Below, in pieces: positions 1-5,088 of a DNA stretch of 5,088 nucleotides (its first letter is position 1; each line of letters begins with the position of its first letter). The DNA comes from Pseudomonadota bacterium (GTDB lineage: Bacteria; Pseudomonadota; Alphaproteobacteria; Rhizobiales; Hyphomicrobiaceae). Made by a program: the position numbers and the translations under genes. The notes beneath the pieces are model-generated. The model did not search any database and was not told where the DNA came from. It saw only the letters and a list, made by a program, of their open reading frames with translations. Location of the stretch: assembly GCA_023392135.1 (NCBI GenBank), contig JAEVZQ010000531.1:1-5088 (forward strand). The letters run 5' to 3'.

Positions 1-198
1 GCGATGATCGTCGCGGACGCCCAGTGGGCCGAGAATGAGGCCCAGCGCCATGCCGCAGATCGGGCATGAGCCTGGGTCCTCCACCACCTGAAGGTTTTTG
101 CGCCCGATCGCGGCCATAGCCGCGCCCCGAGGCCGCAGAAGACGCACCGATAGGCCCGTACGGCGCGATGCCGGCTTCGGAGCAATCTGTTTGAGCAT
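1..198 (-). CDS. Partial minus-strand frame with a CPxCGM heavy-metal-binding motif (gene start or remnant)
   Basis: A stop-free frame reads leftward from an ATG at 198-196 off the window edge, giving 66 residues; a second in-frame ATG lies at 117-115. Between residues about 39 and 52 it reads VVEDPGSCPICGMAL. This closely resembles the short heavy-metal-binding domain (PGSCPxCGMAL) found near the N-terminus of copper-translocating P-type ATPases and in some small periplasmic metal proteins; the two cysteines and the methionine are the likely metal ligands. Codons in this stretch mostly end in G or C. The residues before position 28 are arginine-rich and unlike anything I recognise, so the true start may be the inner ATG. 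Neither ATG has a strong Shine-Dalgarno site. It is divergent from the DUF2798 gene. It could be the start of a metal ATPase or small metal-binding protein, or a decayed fragment; the part in view is too short to decide. Confidence 0.4.
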   Translation of the reverse strand, partial: MLKQIAPKPASRRTGLSVRLLRPRGAAMAAIGRKNLQVVEDPGSCPICGMALGLILGPLGVRDDHR

Positions 199-294
199 CG
201 TATCAGGCGGGTGTACCAGACTCGGGTCGGGCGCTATAGAACAGCGCTCAGCCGACAAGAACGGTCTTCCCAAGGACCGCCGTTGGAGAACCCG

Positions 295-546
295 ATGAGA
301 CGACTCCCCAAGCACTACGCGCCATTCATTTATGGCGTGATCCAAGCCGCGATCACGTCGGCAGTGGCCACCGTAGTTGCAACATATGGCATCGCGAGCC
401 TCGAGCTGCAGTTCGTGGTCTACTGGCTCGAGTGCTGGGGCATATCGGTGCTGACCATGCTGCCTGTCGTAATCCTCGTCTCGCCGCTCATCCAGCGCGC
501 CGTATTCTCACTGACGGAGGCAAAGACGCCGAGCGAAAGCGTCTGA
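295..546 (+). CDS. DUF2798 family two-helix membrane protein
   Basis: This is an 83-residue protein of unknown function. It has a basic N-terminus (MRRLPKHYAP), a first hydrophobic helix at about residues 11-31, a short loop, a second helix at about 42-64 containing the tryptophans at 44 and 48, and a polar tail. The pattern RLPxxYAPFxxGxIQ followed by a helix ending LPVVxLVSPLIQR is what I recognise as DUF2798, a family of small inner-membrane proteins common in proteobacteria whose job is unknown. The whole family domain is present. An upstream in-frame GTG at 211 would add 28 arginine-rich residues with no family similarity; the ATG at 295 is preferred because GGAGAA lies at 285-290, just upstream. 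The neighbours are a divergent partial frame with a metal-binding motif and a convergent dehydrogenase, which gives no firm clue to function. Confidence 0.85.
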   Translation: MRRLPKHYAPFIYGVIQAAITSAVATVVATYGIASLELQFVVYWLECWGISVLTMLPVVILVSPLIQRAVFSLTEAKTPSESV

Positions 547-586
547 CTGAGAAAGCTGCCGCGACCTCGCCGCCTTGCGACAGAGC

Positions 587-619
587 TGAGCCGGCCGAGC
601 AGGAAGCCCGACCGGCTCA
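587..619. terminator. Possible weak hairpin between convergent genes
   Basis: Perfect 8-base arms TGAGCCGG (587-594) and CCGGCTCA (612-619) flank a 17-base loop. The site lies in the 100-base gap between the ends of the DUF2798 gene and the convergent SDR gene, where a two-way terminator would be expected. Neither side has a run of T, so it is not a standard intrinsic terminator, and the match may be chance in GC-rich DNA. Confidence 0.22.
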
Positions 620-646
620 CCGTCCCTATACAGGCGGGTACTTCGC

Positions 647-1390
647 TCAGAGCGTCTGCCCGCCGTCGGCGACCAGAACCGTTGCGGTCGTGAATGCCGA
701 TTCGTCGCTGGCGAGATAAACGACAGCTGCCGCCATCTCCGCGACAGTGCCGAGCCTCCCCATGGGCTGGCGCCCCAGGAAGAGGCGGCGCATCTCCTCG
801 GGGTCGTCCGCAGACTGGATGCGCGCCTCCAGAGAGGGCGAATGTGTGGTACCGGGACATAGGGCATTGCAGCGCACGCCCGTCTTGATCACGTCGCGCG
901 CGACGGCTTTGGTGAGCCCGATGACCGCCGCCTTGCTGGCCCCGTAGGCTGCGCGGTTCGCCACACCCGTGATGCTCGATGCCACCGAGGCGACATTTAT
1001 GATCGAGCCGCGCCCCCGTGCAATCATACCGGGTAGCACCGCGCGGATCGTGTGGAACATCGAGGTGACATTCTGGTCGAGGCTTCTGGCCCAATCCTCC
1101 TCCGTGCAGTCGAGAATTGTTCCATTATGCACCCAGCCGGCACAGTTGAGGAGCACGTCGATCTCCCCAGCTCCCGCGATGGCACGCTGAACGGTAGATC
1201 CGCTGGTGACATCGAGCTCGACGGGGGAGATGCGCGGCTCGATCCCCGGCAGATCCTCCATTTTCGAAAGCGTGCGGCTCGCGGCCACCACGCTCGCGCC
1301 TTCACGCGCGAAGGCAAGTGCTGCAGCCCGGCCGATGCCCTGCCCCGCACCCGTAACGAACGCCCGCTTGCCTACGAGACGACCCATCAT
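647..1390 (-). CDS. Short-chain dehydrogenase/reductase, DHRS6 / 2-keto-3-deoxy-L-fuconate dehydrogenase-like
   Basis: A complete 247-residue classical SDR, of normal length. The Rossmann cofactor motif TGAGQGIG is at residues 13-20, D60 follows the adenine-binding strand, NCAG is at 82-85, and N107, S135, Y149 and K153 form the catalytic tetrad (YGASK). The C-terminus ends LVADGGQTL, as is usual. The stretch FHTIRAVLPGMIARGRGSIINVASVASSITGV and the segments around CNALCPGT and RQPMGRLG strongly recall the human DHRS6 (BDH2) / bacterial 2-keto-3-deoxy-L-fuconate dehydrogenase group. Arginines 146, 190 and 207 match, with a two-residue offset, the three arginines that I recall binding the substrate carboxylate in DHRS6. 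It is therefore probably a soluble, NAD-dependent oxidoreductase of a hydroxy acid or sugar acid. The exact substrate is not settled, because no sugar-acid pathway genes adjoin it. The protein could start at either of two adjacent ATG codons; GAGAGG (1406-1401) lies 10 bases before the first. It is transcribed away from the gpsA operon. Confidence 0.92.
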   Translation of the reverse strand: MMGRLVGKRAFVTGAGQGIGRAAALAFAREGASVVAASRTLSKMEDLPGIEPRISPVELDVTSGSTVQRAIAGAGEIDVLLNCAGWVHNGTILDCTEEDWARSLDQNVTSMFHTIRAVLPGMIARGRGSIINVASVASSITGVANRAAYGASKAAVIGLTKAVARDVIKTGVRCNALCPGTTHSPSLEARIQSADDPEEMRRLFLGRQPMGRLGTVAEMAAAVVYLASDESAFTTATVLVADGGQTL

Positions 1391-1867
1391 CGCTGAATGA
1401 CCTCTCTATCGTTGTCTTCTCGCACTGGACGTACAAGGCCGTTGCAGGAAAGTCGACCTCTCGATGGGGGCGCGCATTCTCCCGGGCAAGCCCGCACCCC
1501 TGCCGCGAACCCGAGGCAAGTCATGCTGCTTCCACAGCCAAGTGAAGCCGAAGTGGAAAGCGATCCGAGAGCCGGATTGCGCCCGCAGAGCTCGCGTGAG
1601 GAAATGCGCGCTAAGGCACCTATCAGCGTGTTCTTTTCGCCAACCAGAGCCCCGCGTGCACAGATGGTGACAACGCCGTTTTGCTATCGCTCGATCAGAG
1701 ACATCAGCATCAAACCGATCATGTAATCACCAAATCAAATAACCATGAATTACAGTATTTGAAGTTTAACACCGAGCACGATTAATTTACTCGCCATTTT
1801 GGCAAGCAAGATAAAGATCCAAAAATCCAAGTAAATCCCCAATATCACTCAAAAACCAAATGATTGC

Positions 1868-1896
1868 TTGACGTGAACGGATGGGATCGTTAAACG
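1868..1896 (+). promoter_or_regulatory. Candidate sigma70-type promoter for the gpsA-HAD-ggpS operon
   Basis: TTGACG at 1868-1873 is a good -35 box. Seventeen bases later TAAACG (1891-1896) is a poor -10 box; TTAAAC one base earlier scores similarly. The pair sits at the downstream edge of the AT-rich block and about 100 bases before the gpsA start, leaving a leader of roughly 90 bases. A weak -10 would suit a promoter that needs an activator or is stress-controlled, but that is inference. Confidence 0.35.
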
Positions 1897-1932
1897 AGGC
1901 CATCATCAATCAGGAAAGTCGGTGAAAGGCTT

Positions 1933-1955
1933 CCAGATTTTCTAAAATCATCTGG
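1933..1955. promoter_or_regulatory. Nested inverted repeat upstream of gpsA (operator or leader hairpin)
   Basis: Outer arms CCAGAT (1933-1938) and ATCTGG (1950-1955) are perfect complements around an 11-base spacer. A second, offset palindrome, GATTTT-CT-AAAATC (1936-1949), lies inside. As DNA it could be an operator just downstream of the candidate promoter. As RNA it could fold into either of two mutually exclusive stems in the leader, ending 37 bases before the gpsA start codon. It is not an intrinsic terminator, since no T run follows. Confidence 0.4.
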
Positions 1956-1981
1956 CGGCTATCAAGTCGCTTACACACAGC

Positions 1982-1987
1982 GGAGGG
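1982..1987 (+). promoter_or_regulatory. gpsA ribosome binding site
   Basis: GGAGGG ends five bases before the GTG at 1993. It is a near-perfect Shine-Dalgarno site and supports the GTG as the true start, although this gives gpsA about 20 more N-terminal residues than usual for the family. Confidence 0.7.
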
Positions 1988-1992
1988 CTACC

Positions 1993-3138
1993 GTGACAAA
2001 CAACGGAGCAGCCACGCGGTTCTGTAACGACGACGTAGGACCGACGGCATTTCAACGAGTCGCAATCGTTGGCGGTGGCGCCTGGGGCACGGCCCTGGCC
2101 CTGACCGCCCATCGCGCGCGGCGCAGGGTGACACTCTGGGCGCGCGAGAAACCGGTTGTCGATGCGGTCGCAAGCGCGCGGCGCAATCCCTTCCTGCCGT
2201 CAGTCGAGCTCCCCGAGGATATCGTCGTAACGGATGACCTGAAGGCGGTGCTGGCGCGCAGCCAGCTGGTCGTGCTCGTCGTTCCGTCGCAGCACCTGCG
2301 AACTATCGCACGCCGAACTGAGACTATTCTTCCTGGCGGTGTGCCCGTGGTCATTTGCAGCAAGGGCGTCGAAGCCGAGACCGGGCTTTTGATGAGCCAG
2401 GTCGTCGCGGAAGAAATGCTTGGCCGACCGCAGGCTGTCCTGTCCGGTCCGACATTCGCGATCGAGGTCGCACAAAATCAGCCGACGGCGGCCACTGTCG
2501 CAGCTCCGCTCGATGACGATAGCTTCGACCCGGGCCACCTCGCCGCACGCATTGCGGTCACCTTCGCCACGCCAACATTCCGGCCGTACTTGTCTGACGA
2601 CGTTACAGGCGTCGAGATCGGTGGAGCGGCCAAGAACGTGCTCGCGATTGCCTGCGGGATTGCCGCGGGCCGCGGACTGGGCTCCAACACGCGGGCGGCA
2701 CTGATCACCCGGGGTCTTGCTGAAATCATGCGGCTCGGCCGCGCCCTGGGCGCGAGGGCGGACACGCTGAGCGGGCTCGCAGGCGCGGGCGACCTGATGC
2801 TCACGTGCTCGAGCGAGCAGTCGCGCAATTTCTCCTTCGGCAAAGCAATAGGCGAAGGCAACCGCCCATCGGCCTCCGCGGATGGTCCGGTTGTCGAAGG
2901 TGCCGTGAACGCGCGTTCCGTCGTTCGGCTCGCGGCAGATCTGGGTGTCGCAATGCCGATCTGCACCGCCGTCGAAGCGATCCTGCGCGGTGACTGCGTG
3001 GATGCAGCCATTCAAAAGCTTATGACGTCGGATCTGCGCGCCGAAGCGCACGCGCATGAGGACGGCGATCGCATCCGGCACCCTGCCTGCTGGCGCAATG
3101 CCACGGAGCGCAACCGGGAGGGGGTGGTGTCCGTATGA
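1993..3138 (+). CDS. gpsA: NAD(P)-dependent glycerol-3-phosphate dehydrogenase
   Basis: This cytoplasmic enzyme reduces dihydroxyacetone phosphate to sn-glycerol 3-phosphate. The cofactor motif VAIVGGGAWGTALA is at residues 23-36. The catalytic region follows: SKG with K124, SGPTFA at 151-156, GAAKNVLAIACG with K214, NTRAALITRGLAEI at 232-245, LAGAGDLMLTCSS with SRN at 262-279, VEG at 301-303 and MPI at 321-323. All the key residues I expect are present. At 381 residues it is longer than the usual 330-340: about 20 extra residues precede the Rossmann strand, and about 30 polar residues follow the normal family end near LMTSDLRAE (343-351). It starts at GTG behind a strong GGAGGG. Its stop overlaps the next start by four bases (ATGA), implying translational coupling. 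Lying first in an operon with a glucosylglycerol-phosphate synthase, it probably supplies that enzyme's acceptor and may be a second gpsA copy beside a phospholipid-making one elsewhere; that copy is not visible here. Confidence 0.93.
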   Translation: MTNNGAATRFCNDDVGPTAFQRVAIVGGGAWGTALALTAHRARRRVTLWAREKPVVDAVASARRNPFLPSVELPEDIVVTDDLKAVLARSQLVVLVVPSQHLRTIARRTETILPGGVPVVICSKGVEAETGLLMSQVVAEEMLGRPQAVLSGPTFAIEVAQNQPTAATVAAPLDDDSFDPGHLAARIAVTFATPTFRPYLSDDVTGVEIGGAAKNVLAIACGIAAGRGLGSNTRAALITRGLAEIMRLGRALGARADTLSGLAGAGDLMLTCSSEQSRNFSFGKAIGEGNRPSASADGPVVEGAVNARSVVRLAADLGVAMPICTAVEAILRGDCVDAAIQKLMTSDLRAEAHAHEDGDRIRHPACWRNATERNREGVVSV

Positions 3139-3920
3139 ATGGTCCGACTCTCGTGCTCGCTACGGACCTCGACGGCACATTCCTCGGCGGCACTGAAGCC
3201 CACCGGCGCGCGCTCTACTCCTACCTCAGCGGTCGCGACGACGTAGTCCTGATCTTCGTCACCGGGCGAGACATCGATTTCATTGCCGAGTTGATCCGCT
3301 CGCCCGGGATGCCGCGGCCGCACTACATCGTCGGAGATATCGGCACGTCGATCTATGACGGCGAGAAATTGGAGCCGATAGCCGAGCTGGAGGCGCCGAT
3401 TGCGGCCAAGTGGAACAGCGCCAATGCGCGCGTTGTGGAGATGCTGAGGGGCGAACCCGGCCTCAGGCTTCAGAGCACGCCGTTCCGCCATCGGGTCAGC
3501 TACGATTACGATCCGACGGAGTTATCGCACCAAAGCGTGAGCAAGATCGAAGCCGCCGGTTTCGACTGTCTTTTGTCCGCAGATCGCTATCTCGACGTAT
3601 TGCCGAAGGGCATTTCAAAGGGGCCGACACTGGTCAGTTTAGTCGAGGCGCTTGAGCTGGACCCTGAGAGTGTACTGGTCGCCGGCGACACCATGAATGA
3701 CCTGTCGCTGTTCGAGACCGGTTTCAAAGGCGTTGCGGTTGGCAATTCGGAGCCCCGCCTCGCCGCAGCCGTGGGCCGCATGAGCAACGTCTACCGCAGC
3801 CCACTCCCCGGCACGGCCGGAATTGCCGATGCCATCCATCACTTCAGGTTCGAGGGGGACCGAAGCATTGAAATCGAAGAAATCATCTCTGGTCATTGTT
3901 TATCATCGACAGCCGAATGA
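3135..3920 (+). CDS. HAD-IIB phosphatase, sucrose-phosphatase-like; probable glucosylglycerol-phosphate phosphatase
   Basis: A 261-residue HAD superfamily hydrolase with the full motif set: motif I DLDGT at 11-15 (nucleophile D11, acid D13), motif II FVTGR at 41-45 (T43), motif III lysines in LPKGISKG (K158, K162), and motif IV AGDTMND at 183-189 for magnesium. The cap segment and the phrase YIVGDIGTSIYDG (64-76) place it with the sucrose-6-phosphate phosphatase/HAD-IIB group, which removes phosphate from sugar phosphates in the cytoplasm. Its position between gpsA and ggpS points to glucosylglycerol 3-phosphate as substrate; this is inferred from context, not residues. It is not the large phosphatase type (StpA/GgpP) that I know from cyanobacteria. 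The ATG start overlaps the gpsA stop by four bases and has a GGGAGGGGG run upstream (3116-3124). The last 53 bases overlap ggpS, so its tail after about residue 244 is probably not under strong constraint. Alternatives are a sucrose or mannosylfructose phosphatase. Confidence 0.85.
   Translation: MNGPTLVLATDLDGTFLGGTEAHRRALYSYLSGRDDVVLIFVTGRDIDFIAELIRSPGMPRPHYIVGDIGTSIYDGEKLEPIAELEAPIAAKWNSANARVVEMLRGEPGLRLQSTPFRHRVSYDYDPTELSHQSVSKIEAAGFDCLLSADRYLDVLPKGISKGPTLVSLVEALELDPESVLVAGDTMNDLSLFETGFKGVAVGNSEPRLAAAVGRMSNVYRSPLPGTAGIADAIHHFRFEGDRSIEIEEIISGHCLSSTAE
3853..3858 (+). promoter_or_regulatory. ggpS ribosome binding site inside the phosphatase gene
   Basis: AGGGGG, nine bases before a TTG at 3868, decides the ggpS start. 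The in-frame ATG at 3829 has only a weak GGAA-like site and would add 13 residues with no family similarity. The conserved N-terminal strand (VIVYHRQP) begins only about eight residues after the TTG, as in cyanobacterial GgpS. Confidence 0.6.
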
Positions 3921-5088
3921 GGAGGTCGTCGTCGACGGTCGTATCGTCTATCGGAGCCACAAGAGCCCCAATGGCATCGTCCCAACGCTGAAGAGCTTCT
4001 TTCACCGGTTGCCGCCCGAGGCGGGCGCCTGGGTCGCCTGGAAAACCTACGACCCCGAAAAAGGTGTCGATTTCGACAGGGTCATCCATGTCGAAGACCC
4101 GAACGGCGGCTATTTCGTCTCGCGGCTTCCGTTGACGTCAGAGCAGGTGGAGAGCTTCTATCACGTCACCTCGAAAGAGGCGTTGTGGCCGATCCTGCAT
4201 TCCTTCCCACGTCTTTTCCAATACGAGAACGTCGATTGGGAGACCTTCCGGGAAGTGAACCGTCTTTTTGCTCGAGCTGCCGCCGAGCAGGTCGAGGATG
4301 ACGGTCTGGTCTGGGTGCATGACTACAATCTGTGGCTCGTTCCAGCCTATCTGCGCCAATTGAAGCCCGATGTGCGCATCGCCTTTTTCCATCACACGCC
4401 ATTCCCCGGGCCCGATGTTTTCAACGTTCTGCCCTGGCGTCGTGAGATCATCGACAGCCTGCTCGGCTGCGACCTGGTCGGCTTCCATATCCCGCGCTAT
4501 GCAAAAAACTTTGCGGATGTGGCTCGCAGCCTGAACCGGGCTGTGATCGAGGAAGTCGCGCCGGTCGAAAGAGGGCTTTGTCCTTCTGGCACGGCGCTCT
4601 CCGAGCCCGAGGTTCCGATCAGCATCCGTAGCGCGGAGCGCACCGTTCGCCTCGGTGTCACGCCGGTCGGCACCAATCCCGATCTCGTCGAAAGCTATGT
4701 GAAATCAGAGGAGAGCCGGACGCTGCAAAAGCAGCTTCTGGAAGAGCTCGGCGGGCGCACGCTCCTGATGACCGTCGGCCGGACTGATTACACCAAAGGC
4801 ATGATCGAGTGCCTTTATGCGTTCGAGCGCCTGCTCGAACGGCGTCCTGAGCTGATCGGCGAAGTGAAAATGCTGGTCACCTCCGTCCGCGCCGCCTCGA
4901 CCATGAAGGTCTACGAGGAGACGCAGAAGGAGATCGAAGGGCTCGTCGGCCGTATCAACGGGCGTTTTTCCAAGCTCGACTGGACGCCGGTCGTGCTGTT
5001 CTCGAACGCCATTCCGTTCGAGCGATTGGTCGCCCATTTCCGCGTCGCGGACGTGTGCGTAACAACGCCGCTGCGCGACGGACTGAAC
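3868..5088 (+). CDS. ggpS: Glucosylglycerol-phosphate synthase, GT20 family (C-terminus cut by window edge)
   Basis: This cytoplasmic retaining glycosyltransferase joins glucose from ADP-glucose to sn-glycerol 3-phosphate, the first dedicated step of glucosylglycerol synthesis. The 407 residues in view run without a stop and cover roughly four fifths of a protein of about 500. The N-terminal VIVYHRQPNEE (9-19), KSPNGIVPTLKSFF (32-45), FYHVTSKEALWPILHSFP (97-114), WVHDYNLWLVPAYLRQLKP (149-167) and FFHHTPFP (173-180) match the GgpS signature as I recall it from Synechocystis. The C-terminal half has VGRTDYTKG (303-311), with R305 and K310 for donor phosphate binding, and the nucleotide-site TPLRDGLN (400-407) at the edge. 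OtsA, its trehalose-making relative, has an SNR-type N-terminal loop where this has YHRQP, so trehalose-6-phosphate synthase is less likely. The TTG start lies inside the phosphatase gene behind AGGGGG, an overlap of 53 bases; an ATG at 3829 is an alternative. It is the third gene of the operon and likely translationally coupled. Confidence 0.92.
   Translation, partial: MKSKKSSLVIVYHRQPNEEVVVDGRIVYRSHKSPNGIVPTLKSFFHRLPPEAGAWVAWKTYDPEKGVDFDRVIHVEDPNGGYFVSRLPLTSEQVESFYHVTSKEALWPILHSFPRLFQYENVDWETFREVNRLFARAAAEQVEDDGLVWVHDYNLWLVPAYLRQLKPDVRIAFFHHTPFPGPDVFNVLPWRREIIDSLLGCDLVGFHIPRYAKNFADVARSLNRAVIEEVAPVERGLCPSGTALSEPEVPISIRSAERTVRLGVTPVGTNPDLVESYVKSEESRTLQKQLLEELGGRTLLMTVGRTDYTKGMIECLYAFERLLERRPELIGEVKMLVTSVRAASTMKVYEETQKEIEGLVGRINGRFSKLDWTPVVLFSNAIPFERLVAHFRVADVCVTTPLRDGLN

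Larger units (their letters stand above)
1391..1992. other. Gene-free intergenic region, GC-rich then AT-rich
   Basis: About 600 bases separate the divergent SDR and gpsA genes. From 1391 to about 1720 the DNA is GC-rich and has long open frames on both strands. The plus frame (1397-1726) is arginine-, proline- and serine-rich and has no recognisable domain; the minus-strand frame lacks a convincing start. Either could be a decayed gene, but I do not call one. From 1721 to 1860 GC drops to about 33% (46 of 140 bases counted), with many short A runs. The last 130 bases hold a candidate promoter, an inverted repeat and the gpsA ribosome binding site. Promoters for both divergent genes must lie here, but no strong one facing the SDR gene was found. 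Confidence 0.75.

Noticed and set aside
420..1094. Long minus-strand open frame overlapping the DUF2798 gene and the SDR gene
   Set aside because: It is out of frame with the well-supported SDR on the same strand, rich in Arg, Gly and His, and has no domain; a shadow of GC-rich coding DNA.
1397..1726. 109-codon plus-strand open frame upstream of gpsA
   Set aside because: No recognisable domain, a biased Arg/Pro/Ser composition and no good ribosome site. It is described as part of the intergenic region instead.
1793..1803. GCCA-TTT-TGGC small palindrome in the AT-rich block
   Set aside because: Four-base arms are expected by chance and it does not line up with a promoter or a coding boundary.
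1800..1820. TGGCAAG as part of a sigma54 promoter
   Set aside because: The GG element is present but no TTGC-type -12 element follows at the required spacing.
2200..3081. 293-codon minus-strand open frame opposite gpsA
   Set aside because: It lies entirely antisense to a gpsA with all family motifs intact and its translation has no recognisable domain; such frames are common opposite GC-rich genes.
4138..5037. Minus-strand open frames opposite ggpS (4138-4488 and 4705-5037)
   Set aside because: They are antisense to strongly conserved GgpS segments and have no domain similarity of their own.
3868..5088. Trehalose-6-phosphate synthase (OtsA) as the identity of the GT20 enzyme
   Set aside because: GT20 includes both, but the N-terminal YHRQP loop and the long SPNG...LKSFF and FYHVTSKEALWPILHSFP segments follow GgpS rather than OtsA, and the gpsA and phosphatase neighbours fit glucosylglycerol synthesis.

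Overview
The window is GC-rich and densely coding, with mostly G- or C-ending codons, overlapping gene ends, and GTG/TTG starts behind purine-rich Shine-Dalgarno sites. This fits a high-GC proteobacterium. A small DUF2798 membrane protein and a DHRS6/2-keto-3-deoxy-L-fuconate-dehydrogenase-like SDR make an alphaproteobacterium most likely, but that placement is inference. No rRNA, tRNA, CRISPR array or intact insertion sequence is visible.

Left third (1-1390): a partial minus-strand frame leaves the left edge and carries a CPxCGM metal-binding motif like that of copper-ATPase heavy-metal-binding domains; it may be a gene start or a remnant. It is followed by a two-helix DUF2798 membrane protein (295-546, +). 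A short-chain dehydrogenase/reductase (647-1390, -) is convergent with it. These genes look like ordinary accessory or housekeeping genes with no evident link to what follows.

Middle (1391-1992): about 600 bases without a convincing gene. The first half is GC-rich. The second half falls abruptly to about 33% GC (1721-1860). It then carries a candidate sigma70-type promoter and a nested inverted repeat ahead of a strong ribosome binding site.

Right (1993-5088): a tightly packed three-gene operon, all on the plus strand. It encodes NAD(P)-dependent glycerol-3-phosphate dehydrogenase (gpsA type), a HAD-IIB sucrose-phosphatase-like phosphatase, and glucosylglycerol-phosphate synthase (ggpS, cut by the right edge). 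The genes overlap by 4 and about 53 bases. Together they form a plausible complete route to the compatible solute glucosylglycerol. GpsA makes sn-glycerol 3-phosphate from dihydroxyacetone phosphate, GgpS joins it to the glucosyl group of ADP-glucose, and the HAD enzyme removes the phosphate. This suggests an organism that meets salt or osmotic stress. The phosphatase is unlike the one I know from cyanobacteria and stands as a separate gene rather than fused to the synthase, and a G3P-supplying enzyme is built into the operon. That arrangement is the most interesting feature of the window.
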